A stretch of DNA of 64,000 nucleotides from Enchytraeus crypticus (lineage: Eukaryota; Annelida; Clitellata; Enchytraeida; Enchytraeidae). Both the position numbers and the translations under genes were made by a program. The notes beneath the pieces are model-generated. The model did not search any database. It saw only the letters and a list, made by a program, of their open reading frames with translations, and was not told where the DNA came from. Of this stretch, positions 22,441 to 41,849 are shown piece by piece. The DNA is taken from NCBI GenBank assembly GCA_905160935.1, contig CAJHZI010000753.1, forward strand, positions 896,501 to 960,500, read 5' to 3'. Every line of letters begins with the position of its first letter. Within the stretch, counting starts at the first letter, position 1.

Positions 22441-23259
22441 ATATGTAACGATAGGATGTAGAACTATATGTACTACATCCATACATAAAATGGATTTTTA
22501 TAAACTTTTTGACTTAAGATATGGAAGTTAAGTTACTAGTAGAGAAAATGTCATAGAGACAAGAGTTTCAGTACAATTGGACACCTTTTATTCAACGTTT
22601 CTTTATTCTAGTTGTTTATCTCTTCTTTAACTTCTCCAAAAATCGTCAAAGTTTTGTAATCCATAGAGTGGCATAGACTAATAGATTAATTTTGTTATTA
22701 CTAAATATTTATTTTATTACTCTATTAATTTTGTTATTACTAAATATTTATTGGTCATGCATTCAACCATAGATTGTTTAATTTAATTTTTTATCTTCGT
22801 TGATATATCAGTACTACATGTAAATTCTTAATTCTTATCAATAACCTGACACGTATCTGCCTATGCAGGCCAAGAGCTTTCAACCGGGTTGATTTAAAGT
22901 ACTTGTACCTGCATATATAACTCATACAACTTTATGTAGTTGCAAAATTAAGTTGGACTTCGTGAGTTAATAAGTTCAAGTAAACTAGGCAATCAATAAA
23001 GCAATCAATCAATGTTCAATATTGCTGCAAGCATATTCTGGGACTTGGCCTTAATTAACAGTTGAATCTATTTATCTCTCAATATCAGTAAATAACTAGA
23101 GCTCAGACTCTGAACAAGTAGACATCAGATTTCCGAATACCGATTATTAACAATCAATTGTAATCATCCAACCTCATTTCTCGCAGTTAACACTCGATAT
23201 GTATATAATTATACATGCATAAATACATACGTATTATACATCTGTATATAAGTATATAT

Positions 23260-23430
23260 TGCAGTATTTATATATATATATATAAATGTATAAATATATA
23301 GTATAAATACATATATATATTTATATATGTATATATATATATAATATTATATATATATGTATAATATATATATCTGAAGATATGTATAAATATGTATATA
23401 TAATTATATATATATATATATATATAGAAA
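23260..23430. repeat. Interrupted (TA)n tract
   Basis: TA-rich sequence broken by short motifs. No coding content. Confidence 0.85.
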
Positions 23431-23439
23431 AGTCTCAAA

Positions 23440-23542
23440 TAGGGGACAGACTGATGATGTGATGTGGGACAGAGAGGATTTGAGACAGTCTATTCGTATC
23501 CCGACCCTGGTTGATCTGGGATTCATGGAAAGCTGATGATGA

Positions 23543-23545
<3 letters not shown>
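23440..23545 (+). repeat. 3' tail of RTE-like LINE with (GAT)n end
   Basis: It matches the tail of the 17041 element: GGGACAGAGAGGATTTGAGA, CTATTCGTATCCCGACCCTG and GGTTGATCTGGGATTCATGG, then GATGATGATGAT, running into (TA)n. Confidence 0.72.

Positions 23546-23622
<77 letters not shown>
23546..23622. repeat. (TA)n microsatellite
   Basis: A pure TA tract directly after the LINE tail. It creates long Ile/Tyr-repeat open frames that are not genes. Confidence 0.9.
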
Positions 23623-23624
<2 letters not shown>

Positions 23625-23807
23625 CCATATATATATATATATAATATTTTGTTCTGCCAAGTGACAAGTCCAAAGTACATGTATATACACCTACTCCTCG
23701 CATACTGTTTTTCACGCTCCAAAAAGAGCACTCCATCGATCAATGAGTTAATCCGTTCACAAAATGTAATATCCTATCCACACCTTAATGGAGCCTTTAA
23801 CTAGGTA

Positions 23808-23900
23808 ATGATATGGCTTATGAGGTGGTTTTCCGTTGCCTTCCTCAGTTCTTGCTCAGTCGCCTCTTACGACAAGTTTGTTCTGGACACAAAACGGGAT
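23808..23900 (-). repeat. SINE fragment (family C)
   Basis: In reverse it carries TTGTCGTAAGAGGCGACTGA and GAGGAAGGCAACGGAAAACC, as in the family C copies at 57650 and 61655. Confidence 0.65.
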
Positions 23901-23902
23901 GA

Positions 23903-23904
<2 letters not shown>

Positions 23905-23952
<48 letters not shown>

Positions 23953-24028
23953 TATATATATACTATATATATAATATATATATACATATGTATATATCTA
24001 TATAATATATATATATAGATATATATAT

Positions 24029-24059
<31 letters not shown>

Positions 24060-24060
24060 G
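23905..24060. repeat. (TA)n microsatellite
   Basis: A TA tract with short interruptions, ending in a GAGAGA stretch. Confidence 0.9.
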
Positions 24061-25200
24061 GAGAGAGAGAAAGAGAGAGATATTATTAAATATGCATGCA
24101 TGTAGATGTATATAGGCTCTAAATGTATGTGTATATAATAAAAGGCAAAAGAGCCAATGGTATAGAGCCCTACTATAAATTAAAATCAACTAAAAACGTA
24201 TTTAAATAACAGCTACAATTGCTCATTTTTTATAAGATCTATTCCAATACACTCCTGACACATTTAGACAATTTCGTTTTAAATATTATGCAGTGTTTAT
24301 TCCACTTAGTTCAACAGTTATTGCAATATTTGCACTCTCACAACTGTAACATAAACTACAACATCGAAACCCGACTACTTCATCTGCAAAAATGTCATGC
24401 TAAATTGAGCTTCGTGGCAAGATGAGGTGACACAAGGATCATAAAATAGTCGCGGTATAAATTGGCAGCACACATGTATAAATTAGTATAAATTGCAAAA
24501 ATAATCATGTTGTACCGGCAGTTAATCTTTAACATTTTCCAACATGCAGTCGATTCATATTCAATATTTTACAATAAGCAGTCAATTCTTACATAGCATT
24601 TCTCGACTTGCAGTCACTACAAATCGGTATTTCTCATTCAACAGTCAATAACTCAATTTTTACCTATTCCTTTCTAGATTTGCTCTCATTTATTGTCAAA
24701 TGTTTCTCAATATTCAGTCAATTCTTACTAAATTCTTTTGTGCTCCATCAAATGGCAAGCCCAAGCTCTACATTTATATTCATATTCGGTAACCCGGTGT
24801 ACTAATGATCATTGAAGGCTCACCAGAGTTCCTTCCATAATTAGGGCTAATCCTACATTAACATATAGATTTTAAGCTAAATGTTAAATATGTTGGTTTC
24901 TAAGATTAACACTCTGTCTTCTTTCATCAAATCGAAATTGTTTAAATAGCAGTGCCATTATTGTAGCTCCGTCGGAACGCTTATTGAAAATGATTCAGCT
25001 TTACTACGCTCAATTACTCAAATAATCCTGAATGAACCATCTTCAAATTACTTATTTCTCCTTTTTGTGCGAACATTAACGAAATATTCATAACGATGTT
25101 TCATAGTTAAACATAATTTTACTTCAGGATTCCATCCTGTTTAAGGCAAAGATTCCTTCAAGTTATAAATTCACTAATTCTTTAGCTATGAAATTTCTTT

Positions 25201-32845
<7,645 letters not shown>

Positions 32846-32849
32846 CGTC

Positions 32850-34870
32850 TTAAGTACTGTCAATTGTGTCCAATTATAAGCCAATGCTTCAAATACAAAG
32901 CGATATATCTGTATTTCTGTAAATGATTATTTGTTCTGTAAAGCAAAAACATATTATGATTAAGCAGACTTATACGCTTGGGTGAATATTTTGTTAGATT
33001 ACTCGCTTCTGTATCACCAAATTCAACGACGAGATAGTGTAAAGAATTCAGAGCAAAATCTAGAGCAGTATCTAGGACTTGCTTTGAAAGGAACCATGAA
33101 CGAACCTGAATGTATTGTTATTGATCAAACACAATATGTTACACCGTGTATCTATCCATAACCCCTAGTCATTGCTAGTATATATGTCTCTAGAAAAAGC
33201 CTGATGCCATAAGATGAAGCAGACAATACTACAAGGATTAGCAGAGAATTCTTCTGATAGATTATGACTTATTTGTAACAATCCATGGCACCAATAAGAT
33301 GTCTCAATGGCATACATTGATTGATCGACTTCTATAGAGAAAAATAATATTAATTAACAAACTATACTCTGGCTAAAACAGAAGAGTGATTGATTGGATT
33401 ATCGACAACAGAATATTAGCCGGGGGGGTGAAATTCACGGCTATCCATTCACATTTGAAAAATTGACATCCTTTTGTAAAGTTAAACTGGCGCAACTCTC
33501 CCTGTTGATATTTCTAAAGTAGAATAATTAACGAGTCAGTAAAAATTCAAATAATTTGTTTTTCGTTTTAATGATGTGTGCGCTTAATACGAAATTGGTT
33601 ACTCTAAATTTTATTCATGTGAATCCATAGGTTCTCTTGTATGCCTAATTAAATTTACAATTATAATTTAATATTTACAATTGATTAATATATTGCTATT
33701 GTATCAATTGATTTTAGCATTTATGTATTATATTTACATAAAGAATATCGCCAATAGTTGTTCAAATGTTCCTATATGATTAGTCCCATTACAATGGCCA
33801 CAGCCTGATACCAGACTTAACTCCATCCATGCATTTTAATTTCACAAAATGTACCAAAGCTATTTTGCAAGTAATAGCTCTATAATAACTCATGTCTTTA
33901 TCCTTTTTGGTGTTTTAATTAATTAATTAATTAATTAATACAGGCAATAAAGAGGTTTAAATTAAGTAACCGCCACAAAATAAATGTCTTCTCCCGGTGG
34001 CAATCATAAACGTCAACAATTTTTATTTTAAACGACTATTCTAACTCGCCGTTTTAACTAAATGATCTATGTTAGTCTACTTAATTAATTAATTAATTAA
34101 GTTTTAATTTACATGCCGTTACCTCTAAGCTAGCACTATCATTCTGTCACTGCATCAACCACATCGACTAATTTATTTAAATGCATTTGAATTTATTTTA
34201 ATTTAATTTTTATGAGTTTCATTCGCACAATTGATACAGATCATCATAGATAAAACATAGCTCAAAAGTTATAGTCACCTCAATAAATGCATAAATCAAA
34301 ATATCAAGGTACAATTAGTGTTTACCCTAAATCCACTATAATAAATTAAATATTCCAATCTGATAAGAAGGAAATAAGTCCTCGAAATGGTTCCAAAATT
34401 TATATCTAATATCTCTGATTGAGTTCTGACTCAGAATTGAATAAGATACTTATTTTAAATAGCAACATTATCAACACATAGTTAAAATTATCAATATCTA
34501 ATTACATCTAAGCCTTTATCAACGAGCAGCTCTACTTGAAATTATACATCTCTGATAATGATAATCTAATGTAAGTCAAACGACCAAACATCGCAATGCC
34601 AATAACGATAAAATATTGATGATGTCTTATTAGAAAAAGAAGTAACACAGTATCTACTGGTAATTTTATATTTGTATTATAAATCTCACTAAACAATACC
34701 GACCTACAGTATCACTGCGTCTTATATTAATCACTTTATGTTGTCATTCGGTAGTGTTGCTATTTATTATGACAATAACAAAATCAATGAGCGAGAAATA
34801 TTAGAAATGTTATTAGCTTGCTCCAATTCTGACAGTACTATTTATGCAGTACTACTATGCTACCATGTAC
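32850..34870. other. Upstream region of receptor B, gene-free
   Basis: AT-rich sequence with (TTAA)n runs at 33918-33941 and 34080-34100. No exon, promoter box or known repeat family could be assigned. A distal first exon of receptor B could be hidden here. Confidence 0.4.
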
Positions 34871-34874
34871 CACT

Positions 34875-35135
34875 GACTACTATGCTATTGTGTATTACTA
34901 TGCTATTGAGTATTACTATGCTATTGTGTATTACTATGCTATTGTGTATTACTATGCTATTGTGTATTACTGTGCTATTGTGTATTACTATGCTATTGTG
35001 TATTACTATGCTGTTGTGTATTACTATGCTGTTGTGTATTACTATGCTGTTGTATATTACAATGCTGTTGTGTATTACAATGCTGCTACATATTACTATG
35101 CTACTATTATTATCTATTACTATGTTACTATACAG
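34875..35135. repeat. 18-bp minisatellite
   Basis: About 14 units close to CTATTGTGTATTACTATG, drifting gradually to CTGTTGTGTATTACAATG at the distal end. Because 18 is a multiple of three, all frames stay open and give ITMLLC-type hexapeptide repeats; I do not regard these as coding. Confidence 0.88.
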
Positions 35136-35444
35136 TATACATATATAATTTATAATGCTATGTTTCACAGTATGTTAATAAATTAGTGATTGAGATGCGA
35201 TTGAATCAATTAACATTAATAACTGACACAACGATTCAAATGAGTAACTTAAAATCATACACTATAGCGCTGAATGATTAGCACTTCGCAAAGACTTAGC
35301 ACTAATATAGAAATTATTTAATTCAATAACTGACATATTGCAATAATTTAGTGCAATATGTTAATGGCAGCTAGGCAGATCTCTATTATGAAATTTTCAT
35401 GCCACAAAAATACGTATCAACAATAGTATTGTTTACACGACATT

Positions 35445-35621
35445 GTATATATATACTATATATATGTACTGTATATACATGTATATGTATATACAGTATA
35501 TATATACTATATATATATATATTTATATATATACACACATATATACATGAATATATATATATATACATATACATATGTATACATGTATGTATGTGTATAT
35601 ATATATATATATATATATAGA

Positions 35622-35656
<35 letters not shown>

Positions 35657-35710
35657 TGTATATATATATACTATATATATATATATATATATAACTGTAT
35701 ATATATACAC

Positions 35711-35785
<75 letters not shown>
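35445..35785. repeat. Long interrupted (TA)n tract
   Basis: About 340 bp of TA-rich microsatellite with CA, TG and TACTGTA interruptions. Confidence 0.9.
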
Positions 35786-35787
<2 letters not shown>

Positions 35788-35789
35788 CA

Positions 35790-36960
35790 TTTAGCTTGTT
35801 CGCCCATACAGTAATCCACTGATTAAGATTATTAGATCTACATATATTTTGTATGTGCCTACAATAGCCTACAGTCTCGTTGGGCTGAACACTTAAAGAT
35901 TTCTGCATAGACTGCGTAACGTGGTCGTACGACATACAGCTCCAATAGTTAATTACTAAAGCAGAAGATATACACCTACTCTAGACAGCTCTCTCGCTTA
36001 ACTGAACTGGGTGACTCGATGTCATAAGCTGTTATATCAGGAGTCCTAGATACCACGTGATTGATCTACCTCCAACCACGGATGTCCTAGTTACTGTCAC
36101 AGAATTTGCACCGGTTTGAAGGTTTCTTGTAATTTATAACAACTGAAGAGTGTGATAGTGTCACCGTGCATTTCCTTACAGGTAAAGAGCAAAATGCCGC
36201 TGAGGCAGCATCGTTTATATAAACATATTTTTGTAATTGCTGCAAGGTGATGTAATATGACGCAATATAGGGCAGTAATATGCATTATCATGAATGTATA
36301 TTAACCATGTAAGGATTAGAGTAGAGAAAACAATAGTAACACGATTAGAATGTTATCTTTATCCATGACAGTAGTGAGCATGATGAAAAAATCACTCAAT
36401 ACTCGGTGAGTAAAGGCTCATTTAATAGTGTAAATCTAAACTTCAAAAGTCAGTAAATGGACCAGAAACTAACATATTGATTGATCCAAGCGTTAACCGA
36501 GCATCTTGTACTATTACAAAATAAACGGAAAAGAAGATCCAATTAGGAGGCACGTCTTCAGCTGGCTATCAAAGTGTTTGTGTATAAATTTAAATTCTGA
36601 TAGGAATAAAAAAAAAGAACTCCAAAGCAATGAATGGAAAGAACTCCAGATCTGCGGATGGAGAAGCTGAACAGAAAGATTTAAGATCCAGCTTAAAGCA
36701 TGATATTCCCTGGATCTTTAAAATCTTATTGTTGTAAGGTCCTTCATTATCATGCTGCTCTTAAATTGATTTTTAGAGTAAATTGAATTAATTTTTCACT
36801 TTACACAACCTAAGCCTCCAAGTACCTGTATTATGCATGTATATAACTATATAAGGCTTAGGGTAAATCATACGAGGAACTGAGAAAAGTTGACACATTA
36901 GCTATCACTGTAATACCATTAGAGGAATCGGTCAATATTATGCTATAGGGCCTATTATAC
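35790..36960. other. Gene-free stretch
   Basis: No recognisable gene or repeat family. Open frames are short and compositionally random. Confidence 0.5.
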
Positions 36961-36962
36961 AT

Positions 36963-36963
36963 A

Positions 36964-37024
<61 letters not shown>

Positions 37025-37032
37025 ATATTATG
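36963..37032. repeat. (TA)n microsatellite
   Basis: TA tract with ATTAT interruptions. Confidence 0.88.
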
Positions 37033-37315
37033 TATGTATATGAATTCTATAACACTTTAACAAAAATATATTCGTAGAACTATAAGTAAAATTGTAGAAC
37101 TATAAGCCTGCCTATAAGTAGAATGTTTGCCGCCCACTTAATGATTTTATGTAAGCAAAACTAGACTATTAAATTAAAGGAATTAGATTAGTAATGCAAG
37201 CGAATTAGATTAGTAATGTAAGTTAAGTTTACAAATAGATCTTCGATGTGAAGAGGTTGTTCACTAAACTCTTCGCTTACATTGACGTTGTCGAAACAAG
37301 ACAAACAAAGCTGGT

Positions 37316-37443
37316 AAAGCTGATGTTAACGTCATTTTCCTCACTCGAAAGCGATGTTAGTGACGGGCGAGCTCAGGATTTGAACTCCGCACATACTGAT
37401 CCACGGTCGAATAACTTATCGACATCGCCACTGGCTCCAGCCA
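37316..37443 (-). repeat. tRNA-derived SINE copy (family A)
   Basis: Reverse-oriented copy: GTGCGGAGTTCAAATCCTGA as B box, GCCCGTCACTAACATCGCTT and GAGGAAAATGACGTTAACAT. It is intergenic. Confidence 0.75.
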
Positions 37444-37494
37444 AATGGCTTAATTAAAGTATAGGCCTTCACTTACGCTAATTTGAGATTATGC

Positions 37495-37725
37495 ATGCGT
37501 GTTGTGTCCGGGTTACTGAAGAATAGGCCCACCGTGGACTGTACCCGTCGCAAAAGGCGATAAAGTACTAATATTCAAACGAACGTCAGAAATAACATTC
37601 CGGTGATGAGTGCCTATAAGCTCAATAAATTGCTACAAAATTTTCTAACTAATGGAAAATCTATTCATATACCGACGCTAGATAAACTGGTATTCAACAG
37701 AAGAAGAAGATGATGATGATGAAAG
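37495..37725 (+). repeat. SINE (family C) with GAT tail
   Basis: TGTTGTGTCCGGGTTACTGA, then GAATAGGCCCACCGTGGACT, CGTCGCAAAAGGCGATAAAG, then a degraded GATAAACTGGTATTCAACAG and GATGATGATGATG. Confidence 0.72.
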
Positions 37726-38134
37726 TGTGATCAAAACACGGATGATTTTAATTTGTAATCGAATGTGCAAGGCTACTACTACCACTCATTTTCTTTAAAT
37801 CCTTCTCCTGGTTAGAGCTACACGGATGGTGCCCAGAGTTCGCATTTACTCATCTTAAAAGTATCATCATATCCTATAAATCATTGCACATGTTTTGTGT
37901 TTGGTGTAATATAGAATAGGCCAGCCTATACTGTGCTTGTTTTATGCGGAAACTAAACACGAGCTGAGCCTGGAAATGAAAAACTAACTCTTTATTTTTC
38001 TGGTTGAAATATACTTTCTAAGGACATACGTTGGTGAAATCCACCTGTTGACTGACGAAGAAATCTTTAATAATTGCAAAACAAAATGTTACAAGAAAAA
38101 ATACAATGCACTTTAGATTTTTCATAATGGAACT

Positions 38135-38750
38135 TTATGCCGGATCCAGGGGAGGCCAGGGGGCCCGGACCCCCCCTTTAGGTCCGACGCTAAAAAATTT
38201 CAACTATATTTTCATTTTTTCTATGGCAATTTCGATGTTTAAATACGTTAGTAATGACAGTGGTTGGGGGGGGGCCAGGGGGAGGGTAAGACAGGATATA
38301 TTTTCATTGTTTCTATTGCAATTTCGATGCGTAAACATGTTAGTAATAGCAGTGGTTGGGGGGGGGGGTACGACAGGGAACGCAGTTTCAATAGCTCGAT
38401 ATTTTTTCTAGGATATACTAGGAGCCCTGTATAATGGAAGGGGCCCTAAAAATGTTGACCGTTTTACTAGCTCTCAATTTTCACTTGAACCAATGCATAA
38501 CCAATGCATTGGAGGAAAACAGTTTTCCCCTGACTTTAGTACGGGTATGAGCGGGGGGGGGGTAAGGTACGGGATACACTAAATCTATGAGCCGAACGCT
38601 GTAGTGAACAAATTTTGAGCCCCCCCCCCCCACAGAAATTTGTCTGGTTGCGTCACGTGTCCCGAAGAAGGCGGGGCGTAAGCAAAAAAATTAACACTCT
38701 CAAAAGAAATTTCGGCCCCCCCCTTAAAAAATTCCTGGATCCGCCCCTGA
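38135..38750. other. Nested GC-rich repeat relics with G-tracts
   Basis: It contains GCCGGATCCAGGGGAGGCCA at the left and, in reverse at the right, CAGGGGCGGATCCAGGAATT followed by TTTTAAGGGGGGGG. Such ends are typical of widespread animal DNA-transposon relics. Several runs of eight or more G (38268, 38349, 38551) make it prone to secondary structure. No transposase frame is recognised. Confidence 0.5.
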
Positions 38751-39142
38751 GAACTGTTTAAACTAGAAGGAGGTAAACGCATATAATCACATCCGATAAG
38801 TTCTTGTAGCCAAGCACGGTAGTTGATTCCAAACCCTCAAAACTTTTTTTTATCAAGCGGGTAACCTAGCGTTAACTAGATATTTAGTTTTAGCTGAAAT
38901 CTTCAGCTGGAAGAGTGAAGATTCTTCCATATAGGTGTAGGCTTAATGCTTGTACGCGAATGATTTACACTACTGCATCATTTTATCACATTTTATGATA
39001 TAAAATAATCCTCTGATTCTAGAGCAAGTTTAGAGTGCTTCTTGTCTTGTTTTGGGTTGAAAATTGGAGAATATTAACATGAACTACATTGAAGTTGAAA
39101 AGTTGTTTACAATTCAAATTATTAGTATGGGCCAGAGACCTT

Positions 39143-39323
39143 GTTGTGTCTGGGCTTCTGAAGAATATACCAACCGTAGACTGCACGTGTCGTAAGAGGC
39201 GACGAAGTACTAAGATCCAAACAAACTTCAGATAGCGCATTCGGGTGATGATGCCTCTAGGCTCCAGAAATTGCTACACAGATTTCTAAAACCCGATCTT
39301 AGTTAAACTGGGATTCAAGGGTA

Positions 39324-39382
<59 letters not shown>

Positions 39383-39410
39383 CGATGATGATGATGATGA
39401 TGATAATGAT
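39143..39410 (+). repeat. SINE (family C) with long (GAT)n tail
   Basis: GTTGTGTCTGGGCTTCTGAA, then GACTGCACGTGTCGTAAGAG, then GCTCCAGAAATTGCTACACA, then AGTTAAACTGGGATTCAAGG, then about 27 GAT units. It is the clearest example of a SINE sharing the LINE 3' end and its repeat tail. Confidence 0.8.
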
Positions 39411-39414
39411 TTGA

Positions 39415-41700
39415 AGCGTGCGAGAAAAGCTAAAACTTTATATTAAATCGACATGATGTGTTGATCGACGTTGTTTCAATACATCAGCTAAATATTACAC
39501 CATTTGTATGCATTTATGGATTTCAATTTGGCATCTGGAAACAAAGCTCTTCTTCATGTGAATCATGAAGCAGCTCCCTCTGACGTAATTGCCGATTCTT
39601 AAGAAATCGCCTCTTGAGAACATATGCAGTACACTGTGGATTAATTCTGGTTTGTTCAGGATCCAATGCGATGTATGATAATTATAATTATTATATATTA
39701 TCGTAAACACGCGATTAATGATAATTATATATTATAATACAAATGCGATGTATTATAATTATATATTATCATAAATACACGATGTATGATAAATAAGCCA
39801 GCAAGCTGTATTGAATATACAGCAAGCCTTCACGTATTAAAGAGTATCACGGCCACGTCGCAGCTGCAGTCTTCTACTAAATTGATTGTATTTTATTAAT
39901 CATGCACACCTGTAGACTGCTTCACTGCAACCTTGATTACTCTCATAAGCCTGTCGCCTGTAGGCCTGTAGGCTAATCAGCCAGTAGGCCTTTGAGCTTG
40001 TAGGCCTGTGTTATGGGTGTATGGAAATTCTGTCGAGTCATGGCGACACACGTTTCTAGCACTGGGCTATACAGGTAAGCTGTTGTGACCGACATACCGA
40101 CGATCTAAATAAGGAAACAGTGGCCATGACGAAGACAGCAAAAATATTTTTTTAACTGATCAATGTCACATGACTCTGCTGTCATAGTGCATTGCAGCCA
40201 TGGATACTTGTGAGCGTTACATTGTGTCTGTCATAAATATTAATGAAGCATAATGATAATGATACAGATAGTGCGTTATATTGAAAGGGGTGAATTGATG
40301 CGAAGTTGTAGATATTTAATGAAAGTTTGGTAGATTTCTACTTTTGAGAAGCAAACATTACCCAAAAGTTAGAAGGCCATAATAGTGTAATATCCTGGAT
40401 TGCGAGAACATTGACGAAATAGTGAGTTCAAAAATTCAGTTGACGGATGTAAGCTTTCTAGTCTCTAGCAGACAAAGCTAGGCTATAATAAATGAGTAGA
40501 ATAGTTAAAGTCATAGTAACTTGACGGACGACATCTATTTTAAAATAGTTTAATTTAGCGTTACTGAAAACAGTCAATACTATGAAACCCATGCCATATC
40601 GCCAAGCAAAAGAGAAGTTCCAATAAACTGCGCAACACCAATATCCGAACACCGATCCAAATAGCATTGAAGGTACATCAAGTAACGTTTTTCACATAGA
40701 TCTAATTCACTTGGAATGGTTGATTTAGTTCATGTGGCAATTTTAATTCACTTACCTTGAATAAATCAGAAAGGCCTAACTGTTAAAAATTCAAAATTTG
40801 GTGTTTTTAGATTTACAGTACTGAAATCTACAATATCTTTCAAACAATGACTTTTAAGTAGCTGGTGATCGAGAAGATGGTTGAGTCTGTTGCTCATCTA
40901 ACTACCCAGCTGCTTGTATATTCTAACTCTCAGCAGCTTCAGTTTTACTGTTGAAATTTTTACTTTTATAAAAAAACCTAAACCGATTTTAACGGCAGTT
41001 TCATCTTTCGAAAGCTATGTCAGCGAAGGGCTTAGTTACAGTAAATATTTCTAACTGACACAACTATTGTTAAATTGATTAGGTGGAGTTCAGAATAATT
41101 AAAATTAAGGTTCTATAATTAGAATTGTAAAAGTTCCTTAACATGTGAAATATTTTCATATAATCTAATAGGAATATCAGATGCTATTGTAAGATACATG
41201 CCATTGCTAAATTTAACGTCTGTTAAATGTCTCTGCTCCTGCTTGATTATGTGCTCAAATACACTGATATGAGATTTAGCTTGATCTTAATCAGCTACCT
41301 AGCTAACAGATTGGCGAACTAAGCTCGATAGGTTGACATTCAGCTTTAAAAGATAACACGTTATCGATCTAATCAGGTTGCGTTAATCTTACGCATTGTT
41401 ATCAATACGATATTTGATCGCAAAATTCATGTAGATACATGACATTGTATGTATAGGTAAAGCTGTTTCTAAAACCATTTAGGGAAATCTCATGGCAATC
41501 GTTTCCTTTAAAGGAATAAGGAAATATATACTTTAAATACAATCAGCAGATTTCAACTCTATAACTTTCTGAAATTGCAGTGTACTAATAAAGGTGACAA
41601 AGTCTAGCATTGATAAAGGTGATAAAGTCTCGCATTGATAAAGGTGATAAAGTCTCGCATTGAGCATTGGTAAAGATGATAAAGTCTAGCATTGATAAAG
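39415..41700. other. Gene-free stretch
   Basis: No gene was found. It contains an AGGCCTGTAGGC-rich patch at 39955-40010 and a degraded SINE family-A tail near 40985-41040. Remaining frames are random. Confidence 0.5.
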
Positions 41701-41707
41701 TAAAGTA

Positions 41708-41804
41708 CTTTCTCTCTCTTTTTACATGTATATATCTCTCTCTCTTTATCTCTCTCTCTCTCTCTATCTCAATCTCTTTCTCTCTCTCTCTCTCTCTCTC
41801 TGTT

Positions 41805-41836
<32 letters not shown>

Positions 41837-41848
41837 ATCTGTCTGTAG
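41708..41848. repeat. (TC)n microsatellite
   Basis: Interrupted TC tract. Upstream, at 41590-41695, a 25-bp unit (AAAGGTGATAAAGTCTCGCA-like) repeats about four times. Confidence 0.9.
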
Positions 41849-41849
41849 T

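Noticed and set aside
23404-24189. Long Ile/Tyr-repeat open frames on both strands
   Set aside because: They are translations of (TA)n microsatellite, which has no stops in some frames. The same applies at 11277, 18653, 35386-35935, 59161 and 60475.
34738-35186. 136-aa frame with ITMLLC repeats
   Set aside because: It is the 18-bp minisatellite read in frame. All frames on both strands are open, and no domain or conserved start is seen.
38585-38782. 65-aa frame beginning within a GGATCC repeat
   Set aside because: It is translation of a GC-rich transposon relic with homopolymer G runs; no real gene is evident.
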